A stretch of DNA of 64,000 bases from Paraspadella gotoi (lineage: Eukaryota > Chaetognatha). Under the pieces are notes generated by a model. It was not told the origin of the DNA, did no database searches, and saw nothing but the letters and a program-made list of their open reading frames with translations. The translations under genes and the position numbers were made by a program. Each line of letters opens with the position of its first letter. Positions within the stretch are counted from its first letter, which is position 1. Location: NCBI GenBank assembly GCA_051294375.1, contig CM119266.1, positions 25,441,731 through 25,505,730 of the forward strand, in the 5' to 3' direction. Below are positions 1 through 13,245 of the stretch, piece by piece.

Positions 1-54
1 AATGGTTGAGATTTCACGATCGATCAAACGTCATGTGAAAGTTCGTAAAAGCGC

Positions 55-113
<59 letters not shown>

Positions 114-183
114 TCTCCCCTCTCTCTCCCTCTCTTCTCTCTTCTCTCTCTCTCTTTCTCTTTTACTCTCACTCTCTCTCTCT
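55..183. repeat. (CT)n microsatellite and imperfect polypyrimidine tract
   Basis: Nearly perfect CT dinucleotides from about 55 to 105, continuing as interrupted CT/TTC sequence to about 183. Open frames across it are repeat artefacts. Confidence 0.95.
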
Positions 184-779
184 CGTTTCTCCGGGTGTAT
201 CGATTTTTGTCCTTTTTTCAACTTGAATATTTTTTTTTTTCATTAAAAAAAAGCTAAATATATTATATCGCCATTACCGCACGCAAACGACGACGACGAT
301 ATCAACGACGACGATGAGTCAGAAACGAACGTGAGAATAAATAAAAACCTAGCAATTCCCGTTTAAAAAAAAAAAAGTAACGAGGAGGAAATCGGCTCAA
401 GTTCGCCGCCGCCTTCGCCGCGACGAAGGCGACGACGAAAGAGACCGACGAAAGCGACGACGAAGGCGACGAATTCGTCTCGAAACTTCGCATTTTTTTT
501 AGGCGACGAAAAGATCAACTTTCGTCGAAGTTTTTTCTCGCGAATCGAAACTGGAGTCTTTCTGGGTGGGAAGAAAAACAAAACGAAACGAAACAAAAAA
601 ATAATAAGAAAAAAAAAAAAAACAACAAATCAAGACTTTTAGCCTAAGGTTTTGTCTTTAAAATTAGCCAAGTTTTTTCGATATGTTTTTATTTCCTGCT
701 TTTGAAGAAATCATCCAGTTAACAATGATGAATCCAGAAAAATTCACATAATTGATTTCGAGGAAAAGAAAAGGAAAAG

Positions 780-870
780 AGGGAGAAGAGATAGAGAATT
801 GAGATATCGAAGAGAAAGAGAGAGAAAGAGAGAGGTAGAATTGAAGAGAGAGAGAGAGAGAGAGAGAGAG
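780..870. repeat. (GA)n purine tract
   Basis: Interrupted GAGAAA/GAGA repeats ending in a clean (GA) run at about 846-870. It lies upstream of the first recognisable receptor exon. Confidence 0.9.
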
Positions 871-1030
871 ATAAGAAAGTCAGTCCGTGAATCCATCGCG
901 AACGGACCGACAGATGCTTGGCTTTTTCGACGTTAAAGTTATTAATTAACAGCAATTTTTACTTTACTCTTTAGTTTCTTCTATGATTCTTCAATAAGTG
1001 AATTATACGAATTGTAATTTTAAATTTTAG

Positions 1031-1126
1031 GCGGAAACCTCATCGTCATGTTGTCTTTCCTCATCGATCGCTCAATCCGACAACCCACCAACTACTTCAT
1101 ATTTTCCCTGTCTATTTCTGGTAGGC

Positions 1127-1188
<62 letters not shown>

Positions 1189-4100
1189 TAATTTACCCAA
1201 TAAATTTTTTGTTTAAAAATTCCTTTTTTTAATTCTTTATTTTCCATATTATCCTGCATCACCCTGTATCTTATTCGACAGACTTTTTGATCGGACTTTT
1301 CTCGATGCCTTTCTTCACCCTGTATCTCCTCAACGAATCCTGGCCCCTGGGATGGATCCTCTGCGATCTTTGGCTTTCTCTCGATTACACGGGTAAGGAC
1401 TTAGGAGAGAGTTAGGACTCGGGATTCGAGGTTGAAACCTCCCTCTCCGGGTTAAACCCAAGTGCTCGGAGGCCGGCGATCGTTTTTGATCTCGGTAAGT
1501 CGAGGTTAAAAACTTAAATCCTCACCGTACAGACATCCGGAGTTTTTTTTCATTTTTTTTTCCTTTTTCTTTTATTTCTAAAAATAAAAAGTTACCATAT
1601 GAAATTGGTACAACCAGTATAGAATTATCCATTCATTTCATAAACAAGCTATCTTGCTGCTGACTTTGGACAGGCTATGGCGGCGACCTCCATCACTATT
1701 AAAAGATAATGACATAGCGGGTCCCTGCAGGCTTTCAATCAAGACTCTCTCGCAGTCTCATTTATTCCCGCATAGAGTATCTGGGTTCCTTATCAATGAA
1801 GTGGTATATATTTCAAAGAATGTTTCAATTGTAAAAAAATGACCACTCCCTGTAATTCGAAATATATGTTTTTTTGTTTTTTTTAGGAAACTATGATATT
1901 TTCCTCTTACGGCTAAAGCTTCCCCTCCTCTTCCTCTTCCTCTTCCTCTTCCCCTCTTCTTCCTCTTCCTCCCCAGTCTGCCTCAGCTCCATCTACACCG
2001 TGCTGTTCATCACCATAGATCGATTCTGCTCCATCTACATTCCCGCTAAATACAGAAACTGGAGATCGGAGACAAAAGTGCAGATCATGGTCGCCGCAAC
2101 TTGGGTCATTCCGATCGCATTGTTCTTCACCTCGATCATAGGTGATTTAATTAATGGACGAATGAATGAACGATTCAATTAGTTATCTAATAACATCATT
2201 TATTTATTACCTCAATGATACATTAAGTAATGAAAAAAATAAATGAACGACTGAATGAAAATATGCTTGTAACATCAAAATACTTTGTGCAATGAAAATT
2301 AACGATAACTCGGATCAAAAAAACTGTAACCAAAGATAAAATTACTGAATACGCACAATAATACCACACACTAATTTTATTAACGGAAATGATGTAAAAA
2401 AAAACAAAATAAATAATACAATTGACGATAATTCAATTTGACGAATGAGTTCGACGCCAAAAAAAAAAAAAAACTTTCGACCAAAACTCATAATTCATAA
2501 TGAAATGGGAAAAAAATTCCTTTGTTTTCCATCGAAAACTTTGCCCAACACTCGCGACCACAAAAAAAAATGAAAAAAAAAGACTAACGAGTTATTAATG
2601 TTGTTTTCCCAATTTTTTCGCCATCACCATCGATCTACCTTCACAGTTCACGGTTCACTTCCGTTCACCCATTCATTTCTTTCATTCGACTGAGCTTCGA
2701 TTTTTTTTTATCCAACTTTGCTCATTTTTTCTCTTCAATCTTTCATCAGTTTCTTATCCTTATTCTCTTTATTCATTTCGAGAAAACATTTCCTCTTCCC
2801 CACCTTTTCTCTCCTTTCTTCCTCCGCCTATGTAGAATCCTAACGGGAGTTTTGTTAATTCGTTAATTCGAAATTCCATCAAAATGTCGAGGCTCTAAAA
2901 AAAAATGTGTCCATGGACAAACTAATCAAAATTCGAATAATAATTATAGACGTTATAACTACATTTAAAGCAAAACATATGTATATGTCGTTGTATAAGA
3001 ACAGACTAAAGTTTTTGTAACACAACTATACCGCCTACACACTTGCACGCCATAATAAATTATGGAAACGTCAAGGACAATCAACATAAAATAATCTGAC
3101 AAAAGAACATCGCGCCAGCAGAAAAAAGAGAGCGAAAAAGTGAGCGAAACTGGGACGTCCAAACGATACCGTGTCAATTACAGATCTTTTTTTTACATCA
3201 ACTTTTCTTTCCTTATCTTTTTACATTTCCCTTTTAAATTTCTCTTCCCTCGACTGTTCTTCCTTTCCTTTACTGTCTCTCGTTCTTTCTTTATTTTCTT
3301 TTTTCATTTCCATTTTCTTTCTCTATACTCCCCAGTCCCCATTGTTCTTTCTTTTCTTTCCTGTCTCCCTTTTCACTCAACCTCCTTATTCCCCACCCCC
3401 CCCGTCCCGTCGCCCCAACGCCCCGCCCCCCCTACTCCCCGCAACAACAGGTTGGCCAATTCTTCGTGGGCGAACGAACCGTTCCGCCGGACGCGTGCTA
3501 CGTTCAGTTCATGGAGAGCCCCATGTTCAACACGATCCTCGTCATCTGTTACTTTTGGTCGACGCTCGTCGTCATCTGCATCCTCTACACCGGCATCTAC
3601 CGCATCGCCTCGCAGCTGCAGCGCAAGTCGGAGGCCAAGCACAAGCGGATGACGGGACTCGTGGCCATGGCAGGGAATACGGTCACCCAGATGGCGGGTA
3701 AGGGAAAAGAGGGTGGGGTAGGGGTTGTGGGCGAGGCGAGGATAAGGCAGAGAAGATGGTTGGATCTTGGAGGGAAGAATGGTTTAGGTGGCCGAGTTTT
3801 GGAATAGACGGGTAAAGATATACCTTTGGATGGACGCTTGGCGTGGGAGTGTAGAAATATCGTTAAGGGAAAAGTGGTATGATTTAGCTGTGGTATGCAA
3901 TACGACATTCGCCCAGATAGCGAGTTAAGGAAGATGGGGGATAAATGCGTGGCAGGGTTATGTCTTGCTGTCACCCGATGAAAAAAAATAGGGGCCGAGT
4001 TAGGGGCGGGAGACGTAGGAAAAAAATATAAAAATAAATAAATAATACGAAGGTAAGAAAGAAATCCAGGGTTGGCAAAACCGTTAAATCGTCTCTCCGC

Positions 4101-7100
4101 GGGAAGGAAAGTAATTAGTGGTTTTTAGTTCGTTTCGATATTTGCTTTCCCAATTTCTGATTTAAAAAAAACGGGGAGGAAGAAAAACTGTTTAAAAAAA
4201 AAACACGTTTTTTTAATTTTTCACCCGACCAACTCGTTTCTGGATTGAATACTAAATCTTTCGGAGAAAAAGGAAAGAAGGAAGGTGGGAGGAAAAGGAG
4301 AGGAAGAGATCCCACAGAAAAGAAGAAAGTCAGAAGGTAAAGGAAAGTGGAAAAGAAAGAGAAAGAAAAAAAAAAGAGATAAATTGAGAAAGCGCACGCG
4401 GTTCCGTCCTCAGTCCTCGGTCCCCACCTTTCCTTCCTTTTTAACGAATTCGCACCTCGAATTAATTTTCTCGTCTGACAAATAATTTGAACCGATAATC
4501 GTTTTTTTTTTCCCCTATTTCTCCTGATTATTTTCTCATCCAATTTTTTTTCTTGTCCCGAGATTTGAGGCCGAAGAGGAAAAAGAGGCATTTTGAGAAG
4601 AAAAAAAAAAGAGCTGAAAATATGCGGAGGTGATGGGGCGAAGGTGGGGGCGCGGAGGGGGGGATAAACGAGGCTGCCCGGGTGAGGTTTAGTGGGTTAG
4701 GTCGTCGACTGAAAGGGTGAGCGAAGATTAAACGTGAGGTGAGTGTAGATGTTGAATTATAGTAAAGGAGAGTATATGGTAATTGCTTAGTGAAGGTAAT
4801 AAACGTGAAAAGTAAATTTAGGAACGACTCACTTTCGGATGAAAGTATATTCGGATACTGTATACTGGATACAGTGTATACATTAAGTTACATTACATTA
4901 TATTATACTGTATACAATGCTTCATGCTTGAGTGAGTAAGTACAACGAGGTCGTTGCCCCATTTCCTCCTCCTCGCAGAAAGGATAAAAGTCAAACGTGA
5001 AGATTCTGTGAAACGCTGAAAACTCGTGAAAGGGGAAAACTCTTTGTTGAAAGTGGTTTTTTCGAGGGAGATGGTGTGAATGAATGCCGGGAAATGTGAG
5101 GATTTTCAATGTGTTTATATCTGGTTGCTTCGAAAAGGTTACAGTTGCCTGTTGGACAGAGAGAACTGTTGCACAATGCTCATCCAAGGAAATATGTTTT
5201 ACTTGATTAAAAAGTTTCTTCACACGGAATCTTTATTCAACCAGGACCTTTTAACGGATTTTGAATTACGCTTAAAAGTTGAGCTTTAATTCGAGTCAGG
5301 CTTTGATGTTCTCCGAGAAAATTGTTAGTAGTAATAGTAATAACCTTTTTTTCATGAGATTTTTTAGTAATTAAGAGAGAGAAAGGAGGGTGGCTGTATT
5401 TTTCGCTCTCGCCGCCTTGTCTCTTTTTACGCGAAGACGATTCTCAAACGATTTTGTGAAAGGAATTTCAACGACGATGATGACGACGACGACGAAGACG
5501 AAGATGGCAATTATTTCATGAATATTCAACGCAAATTTTTGGCCGCTTTGGGCATTTTTAGTTTAAGCCGTCGAGACAGGGTTGAATGGGGCATGGAGGG
5601 AGTCTAGGATGGCTGAGAGGGGATTTTCAAAAAAATCCTTTACTAGTATTAACTTGACTTTTACAAGACGAAAAATGGTTGAGAGTTTTGCGAACAAGCC
5701 GTTCGAGGATATCAATGGTGGATATTTGCGATGAGGCCTTTATCATTGATTTCCTCAAAGAAGTTGCGCGATGGAGAGTCGCTCGACCCGGCTGGAGCAG
5801 CCCCTTGGAACCCCGGGCATGAGAGACGGAGAAGCGGGGGTCGGTGGGCGATTGGCCGGTGTCGAGAAGCAAGGCGGTAACCTTGGAGACGCAGATCCTA
5901 AATGGGAGGCGGAATAAGAAAGGAAGGAGGCGGGGAATCTGGAAATGGGAGCGGTGGTGGTAGTTGTGGAGCCGAAGGGTGTTAGGGTGGGGTGAAGAGA
6001 TTTTTGAAGAAAGAAAAATAATGAAAGGTGGAGACTCAATACTCAAGAGGAGTGACGGAAATGATTTAGAAAACGATAATAAAGAAGATGACGACGTCGG
6101 CGCCGATAAAAATGACGACTGCCGCTGCGACGAAGAAAATTGCGGCGACGAAGAATATTGCGGCGAGAGTGACAAGATGACGACCGAAAGGAACGAGGAA
6201 ACCCGAAGCTTATAACTTTTTAATAGAAAATGTGTCGAAATTGTTAATGTATAAACGTTTATAACGACTTGGCACAGTATTTATCTTCCATTGAACAAAA
6301 TTATTTTCTGTAACACTCCGCTAATCTTGGCATTGATCGAGAAACTAATCATCAGGGACAACATTAGTAATAACGATATCAAATTCTTAGATCTCGGAGG
6401 ACGACAAAAGGAGATCAAAGTCCTTGAACGCGCCAACGTTCGACATTATATTTGTCAAGTTTCGAAGCGAAAAGGAATGAGGAGCGTAGCAGTTTAGCGG
6501 AAATGAATTAAACATTATAAACTGCCTTGCTTATGATTTCAATATTTCATTTAACAAAAGAAAGTGAGTTCGTGGGGAATGGTGCCATAATTTGCGACAG
6601 TCAGACGGTGAATTACTGGGTTTTTGTTTTTGTTTTTTGTTTTTTGTATTGCTAAAATGTTTTTGAACAAATATCAAGAATACCCATTACAGAAAAATAG
6701 TGTATAACCGTTTTACAATATTACGTTAGTGCCTAATTTTGAATACAAGCGAGTTTCCAGCGTCGCAATTCATTTCCAGACAAAAAGCCTAAATGAAAAA
6801 TTCCATAATTTCTCCCAACTCGGAATTTTGAGTCCAATATTTAGTCCATTAATATTAATACAATTCTCTCAGTACAAAAAAACAGTCATCCATCACCCAG
6901 CGTCAGAAAGCGCGAAAAGTCTCCAGACGATTCGCAGCAAGTCTTCTCGTTTCGCTTCTGGCGGAATTTTTTAAAACATTTTTTCTTTTCTTTTTTATTT
7001 GAAAAAAAAAAGTGATAGGACTTAAAAGTCCCGATGCGGGCCAAACTCAAGGTAATTAATTTTCTCTCGCATTAGGAGTCAGACCTCCAAGTATCTTCTA

Positions 7101-10100
7101 GATGATTTTTTTTAATCCGAAGTTTTCTTTTTTTTAATTTTTTATATTTAATAATCCAACGTTCTTTCTCTCCGCTTTCGCTTTAGCAACTATATATTGA
7201 AAAATAAGACCCGCCGCGAGTCTTAAGACCCAAGGTTTTATTTTTTAATATACTCTCGAATACGCATAACACTCTCTCTCTCTCTCTCGCTCTCTTAGAC
7301 ACTGTTCGTAACGGGACGAAACAAGAAATATTAATATCGAAATATATTAATATATTTTTATTCCTTCAATGTTGAACACCGCTTTTTTAACTTCACCTCT
7401 TTTCTCTTTTCAGTTTGACACCGGGAAAAAAAAACAAGAAAGATTTCTATCGTGAAATCTTTTTAATAAAATATATATTTTTTAATGAATCTAGAATCGT
7501 CTCACGATGGTTTTTTTTTTTTTTTTTAATACACCGACTAATAAACGCTGTTTTAGATTCTAAGATGATACGAGTAAATATCATCCATCCAGTATGTATG
7601 TTAAGTACTCAAAAGTTTCTGAATTCATAGACATACAACTTAAAACCTTGAAGCGGTATTTTCTTAGAATCTAATTTCAAAGCTTTCCCCGTTCCAACTG
7701 GGAAAACAAGAATTGAAAAGTTTGAATAAATGTTGGATAGAATTCACCACAGTCGTTGCACACTTGTAAGATTAAAGTAGGTTGTATTTTGTAAAAGACA
7801 CGCACCCCTCTCTCCGAAAACGGAAAATTTCATGACAATTTAAACAAAAATACTCAAATATTTCCGAAATAAAGCGAGATAAAGAAGAAAAAAAATTCCC
7901 TTTTGAAATTCCTTCATTTTTCTCGTTGATTTTTTATTTTTGTATCAAACTTTTTTTTTATTTTTTAGTTTTATTTCATTTGAAGCTTCCCCTGTTCTTT
8001 TTTCGCTTTAATCCGAGGAAATAACCAGCCATAAAAGTCGCGATAAAGCGAAATTGTCGTAAAACGGGAAATTTACGTTTCGCTCTCCCCTTTTTTCGCG
8101 GTATTACACGTATTCTTTTATTTTTCATTCCTTTTTATTGCGTTAACTCCTTTTCTCGCATTTGTTTGTTTGTTTGTTTTTTCTTTCTCGAGACGGGGCT
8201 CGCGCAATGGCTGGAATTTCCTTTCAAAAGCGAAATAAGAAAAAAGAAGGGAAGCGTCGAAAAAATTATTTTGAATAAACAAAAACTGAGAACAATCGAA
8301 TCAAAATGTTAATAGAATTAGTCTGTATACAATATCTACAGCTTAATCAATTCCCCACCTTTTCATTTGTTTGTTTACTCGGAATAATCTCATCACTCAT
8401 CCGAATCGCCTCGTTTTCGAATTGCCGAGCAGGAGAATAAAAAATACTGGAAAAAAAAATTTCATAATGTAACAATGCCTGCTTCTCCGCCATTGTTTGG
8501 CTAATTCGAAAACGACGATAGAATAACTAAATATAAACAAATGAATTTAGGAAAAAAAAAAAGATTTATTCAACTCGGGGAGATTAAAGGAGTACGAACT
8601 TTCCAAATTTAACCCGCCGATAGAAAAATAAAAATTAAACCCTCCTTTAACTCACCTCCCTTACCTTCGTCGTCCCCTTCAACCAGGCGGCGGAACTTCG
8701 ATCCGGCGAACCAAGGATCAACTGCAGCTGCAGCAACAGCAGAAACTCCCGCAGCAGCAGACGGAGCCGACGAACGCGACGACGATACTCAGCGGCGACG
8801 GGACGACGACGATATCCGCGACGACGACGGTCGTCATCGAGAAGGAGACGAACAAAAAGGCGAACAACAACCGGAACGCGACGACGAACGATAAAAGAAC
8901 GACGGTGGGCGACGCGGATTCGTCCTCGTCAATGGCCTACCCTTCGGACACGCCATCCCCGTCCCCCGCCAAGAGATTGGGCTCGCCGCCCGCCGCTCGA
9001 CCCGCGGACTTTAAGGGATTCAGGTGAGACCAAGGAAGTTTTCGAAGTGAGCGCTTATCCCCTTCACCTTTCCCCCCTCACCCCTTCCCTCGCCCCCCCC
9101 CCATAGCGCCCTCACACCCGCGACCGGGTTCCTCCTCGATCGACCCTTCGACGTCGGCGAAGTCAAGATCCCTTCCTCCAAACCGATCGTCGATTCGTCC
9201 GACGCCGCCACGGACGAAGTCGTCAAGACCCGCAAGCCGTTCCAGATCGACGAGGACGACGACGCCGTTCTCGGCGCCACCACGCCCTCCTCCGGCTCCC
9301 GACGCTCCTCGGTCGGCGCCGAGGACGCCGACGACGACGACGACTCCGGCGTCAAGGAGGCGTCGAACCCGTCCATGACGTCGAAGCCGAGCGGCGGGGA
9401 AGCGACGCCTACCGACGCCGCCGACAAGTCGAACGTCTCCGTCAACACCGTCCGCTCCAACCACGGCGCCGATGCCTCTTCCCCGTCGTCGCCTCCACGG
9501 CTCAACGCCAGATCCGCCTCCGGACTGGACGTCGTGGCGCGGAGCGATTTGAAGGAGTCTTCCGTCGATCCGACGCCGACGGCCTCGCCGACCGCCACGC
9601 CCGTCGCCGTCGCCGCCACTCCTCCCAGCGTTGGGGCGCCATCATCGCCCGCTTCGCCGCCGCCATCGCAGGGCCCCCCGTCGTACAGTCAATGCTTCCC
9701 CGACGCGCCGCCGCCGCCGCCGCCGCCGAGGGCGGGGCAGAAAAACTTTCCGCCGCCGCCGCTGGCGTCCGCGATCGTCCCGGCAGAGCGATGCCCGACC
9801 ATTCCCGCCGTCAATTCTGGCGGGAAAGTCGCCAACGCGGGTGACCCAGGTTGAGCTAGCCCGATGTTTGTTTATTGATTTATTGATTTATTTTTATTTA
9901 TTTATTTATTTATTCTTAAATTTCCATTTTCGATCAATCCAACCTCAGCCTCCGGTCACCATGGCGACCCCCGGCTCCAACGTTCAGCGCCTCTTCCGGC
10001 GGATTTCGATCCCGTGGCGCCGTGGGAAGCGATGAGCTCGGCTAAGAGCAAGCTCGACGCCGCTGCCGACGCTAAGAGCCGGGGTGAGTTGGGGATGAGG

Positions 10101-13100
10101 CTGTGAACAAAAAAAGCTGTGAATCGGGTAAAAAGTCCGGTAAAAAAAAAACATTAGGACTGAATTAAGAATTTTTATTACCTGAATAAACGTGCATTTT
10201 TTTTTGAGGCTTCGGAATTTTTTTCACATCCTCGAGTTCTTAAAAAGTCCTTGAGATGATTCCAGCGACCTCGATCGTCCTCGAGCGATCTCGAGTGGGC
10301 GTGGCCTTTAGATCCGCGAGTCCAATGAGCGTTGTTACGGAAGACTTCGTCGGAGAGTCCTTGGCGTTCAGAGGCGAATTCGCCGCTTGCTTGATTCGTC
10401 CTGCGGCGAAGACGGTCGTCTCTGAAGAAAGGAAAATAATAGCCTGAAAAAAAAAAAGGCTCTCGAAAAAACAAAGAAAAGACTGTGGGAAAAACAAGTT
10501 TTATTTTCTTCTGCTTCACNNNNNNNNNNAAATTAAAAATTTGCATGTGGTAATAAGTCCCAAGGCGCCTCGGCTCGTTTCGCCATCGTAGCTCGCGCCT
10601 CAGTCTTCCGTTCCGGACTTGTGAACGACGTGAACAAAAAAGAAGAGAGAAGACCAAGTAATTCAATGGAAGCTGAAAAAAAAGGGAAAGAGAGAAGCTG
10701 AAAAGAGAGAGATAAAAACGGACGCTTTTATTTTAGTTCGGAATCTCGTATTCAGAAGATTCGTTTTGCTAGAATCACGTAGATACTCGAAGTCGTAATT
10801 TTTGTCTACATCCATATAAGATGTATATAATTGTATATTGTAGTGCATTCCTCCATTCCTAAGCTGCTTTTCTGTTTTTTTCTTGGAACTCGTGCATTTT
10901 TCAGTATGTTTTTCCGGAAAGTGAATGACTGTTTAAAATTGTAAATCCGGGTTTATGTCATATCATTTCATCGCTCCAGAAAAATTTATCAGAAAGTTAT
11001 TTTTTTTCATTCGAATTTCAAAGCGTAACAAAAATTCCGCCTCATTTTCGAAGTGAAAAGAGAAAAGAGTGGAGAGGGAATCATCGGAGATAAAATTGAG
11101 GGGATTCACGTAAGAGTAACATGGATAATAGAGAAAATTTGTTACAACTGAGAAATAAAAAAAAATTGAAAAAGGAAAAAAAGTGATTTCCAAACATTTA
11201 TTCTCCCGCTTTACTTTCAATCGCCCACTTGCCCAGGCTCCTCCCCCGCCCCGGCGATCAACGGACGCATCAGGGCGCCGCCGCCGCCGCCGCCGAAATT
11301 CGCGACGCCGGACGACGTCACCGTCGTCCACATCTACGACGAGCGACGCCACCGGATGGAGAGATTGGAAAGGAACGACTCCTTCGACAGTCAGGAGGAG
11401 GAGGAGGAAGAGGAGGAGGAAGAAGAGCCGCCGCCGGCCGTAGCGTCCAAGGCGGAGGAGGCGGCGGGAGCGGCGACGACGACGACGTCGATGGGAGGAT
11501 CGGCGCCGGCGCCATCGATAGCCAGAGTCAATGGATCCATCTGTCTGGGACACAGTGAGTTTTGGGGTTTCTTCGGTGTTTCATACACATTGGTTTTAAT
11601 CGCTTTGGTGTTGTCAAACGATAAGCTGAAATCCTAAAACAGCCGTTTCTCAACTGTTTGTGAAAAAAAACATTTTATGCGTTTTGTTTACGATTGATCT
11701 CGCCTGGGTCACGTGACAGAAACACTGGGACAAATCGAGCGGGTTTCGACGCAATTGCTCAATGACGATATGGAACAAAATTAATTGTCACGCTAATCGA
11801 GTCGGTTCGGTCGCATGTCGCCCGCACTTCTTTTTTTTTCCTTTTACGTGCGTCCAACACGCGAATAAGCTTCTCGGACGTGGCCCCGACCATCACACGC
11901 GTCACGACCGTGCGCTCGATCCCAAACCCACACGCGTTAGAACTTTCATTTCGGTTCGAGTCCGAGATTAAAAAAAAGATTAATCCCCAAAGAAAAGTTT
12001 TTTTCCCTTCGATTTCCTTTCAATGAAAACCAATCAACTCAAGAATAGCCCCCCCCCCACCGCCGCCGCCGCCGCCGCCCCCTTCCTCGCAAAGAATCGA
12101 ATTTAAAAAAAAACCTCGCTTTTTTTCTTTTCTTTCGCTTCCTTTGTGCTTTTTTGTCCCGAGAGACCTTTTTGGAAGATCTTTTTTTGGAGAAAAAGCG
12201 TATCCTGATGGAAGAATAATCCATCCTTGCGGAATTTCCGTACGGAGTTCCATTCGTAAAGAGATAAATATATTTCTTTCCTTCGTGTAATTTGATTTTT
12301 TTATATTGAAAATTCGGATATTGATTTTACTCTTTTCTGAGTAAAATGAAAAAGGTAAAAAAAACAACAAAAATATCGAAGAAGTTATTTTTGTTAATCT
12401 CTCTCAAAATATTAATCGGAAAGGAAGCTCAAACGCCAAATCAGATCAAAAAATATAATAATTAAATCCAGGCCGATCCTCACAAGTCACAACCTCACGC
12501 CCCCCTCCCCCACCAGTGAAACCCGTGAACAACCTCCCCACCTTCGAGGACGAGGAGCAGCCCACTTCCGGTCTGCAGAAGCTCCTAAACTTTGTCAAGC
12601 GGCGGAAGAACAAAGAGGCGCGTCAAAAGTCGAAGAAAGAAAACCGCGCGAGGAAGGCATTGCGGACGATCTCCTTCATCCTGGGCGCCTTCGTCATCTG
12701 CTGGACGCCTTATCACGTACTTGGTGAGAGGGTGGGGTTCTGGGAGATAGGCGACGAGAATATAAAAATAATTAAAGAAACAGAAAAAAATTAACGAAAT
12801 CAATTCAGCATTGAATGAAAAAAGTCATTATTGGGGAGATTATTTCGCAAATATTCTTTTCTTTATTTAACGATTGAATTTACTCGTTTAAATTACATAA
12901 CAATTTCATTTAAAAGCAAATTGAATTTTTTTTCCTTGAAAAAATTTGATTTTAAAACGAAGAATGACTTTTTGTTTTCACCTCCCGACCACCGCGCCGC
13001 ACGGAACTGAAGTATTCTTTGTACCTTTTGTTTATATTACCATTTGTTTTTTTCCCGCCTCTCGAACAGTGACGCTGATGTCGTCCTGCGAAGACACTTC

Positions 13101-13245
13101 CTGCGTGAGCGAGGATCTCTACATGTTCACCTACTTTCTCTGCTACTTGAATTCGCCGCTCAATCCTTTCATGTACGCGTTGGCCAACCCGCAGTTCAAA
13201 AAGACTTTTATTCGAGTCATGAAGTTCGATTGGAGGCGGTTGTGA
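1031..13245 (+). CDS. Muscarinic acetylcholine receptor (protostome mAChR-B/GAR-2-like GPCR), 5' partial
   Basis: Rhodopsin-family receptor that couples acetylcholine to G proteins at the plasma membrane. Exons seen: 1031-1120, 1282-1392, 1977-2141, 3451-3697, 8687-9023, 9107-9849, 9949-10083, 11237-11554, 12517-12723, 13070-13245. The first exon reads GNLIVMLSFLIDRSIRQPTN (end of TM1 to TM2), so the N-terminus and start codon lie upstream or are missing. Family signatures are IGLFSMPFFTLYLLNESWPLG (TM2 to loop), DRFCSIYIPAKYRNW after TM3, FNTILVICYFWSTLVV (TM5), ISFILGAFVICWTPYHVL (TM6) and LNSPLNPFMYALANPQFKKT (TM7, NPxxY). The third intracellular loop is nearly 600 residues of Ser/Thr/Pro/Asp-rich low-complexity sequence over five exons. 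DRF replaces the usual DRY. The junction 2141/3451 is out of frame by one base (see findings). An AATAAA lies at 13430. Family assignment is confident; the receptor subtype is inferred. Confidence 0.88.
1130..1182. repeat. (GA)n microsatellite in receptor intron
   Basis: About 26 uninterrupted GA units starting 10 bp after the exon donor at 1121. It fills the first third of a 161-bp intron. Confidence 0.95.
1602..1770 (+). repeat. Interspersed repeat, copy A (SINE/MITE-like)
   Basis: About 160 bp that matches the reverse complement of 33945-34108 almost end to end. Shared blocks include ATTATCCATTCATT, AAGCTATCTTGC, TGACTTTGGACAG, CCTCCATCACT, AGATAATGACATAGC and CTTTCAATCAAGACTCTCTC. It sits in a receptor intron. 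There are no obvious terminal inverted repeats, no tRNA-like head I can prove and no coding potential. Family unknown. Confidence 0.85.
3698..8686. other. 5-kb intron of the muscarinic receptor
   Basis: Mostly AT-rich sequence with homopolymer A and T runs. No homologous exon was recognised on either strand. Two items stand out. One is a TATAC-rich imperfect palindrome near 4850-4920. The other is an Asp/Glu-rich open stretch at 5964-6215, which has GAC/GAT/GAA triplet bias and looks like low-complexity DNA rather than a gene. Confidence 0.6.
10520..10529. other. Assembly gap (10 N)
   Basis: Ten consecutive N inside the receptor intron between the exons ending 10083 and starting 11237. The true length of the missing sequence is unknown. 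Confidence 0.99.

Larger units (their letters stand above)
1..1030. other. Upstream or first-intron sequence of the muscarinic receptor
   Basis: No exon recognised. It is dominated by (CT)n at the left edge, GAC/GAA-rich sequence near 280-480 and a (GA)n tract near 780-870. The missing 5' exon with the extracellular N-terminus and start of TM1 was not found here, so it probably lies outside the window. Confidence 0.5.

Noticed and set aside
2-226. Ser/Leu-rich and Arg/Glu-rich ORFs at the left edge
   Set aside because: Translations of the (CT)n microsatellite.
5964-6215. Acidic 83-aa ORF (Asp/Glu/Cys-rich) inside the receptor intron
   Set aside because: Composition follows GAC/GAT/GAA triplet bias seen elsewhere in the intron. 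No homologue recognised and no flanking splice logic.
9020-9619. 199-codon open frame on the minus strand
   Set aside because: Antisense shadow of the GC-rich, low-complexity receptor loop exon. The plus-strand frame is fixed by splice junctions and receptor context.
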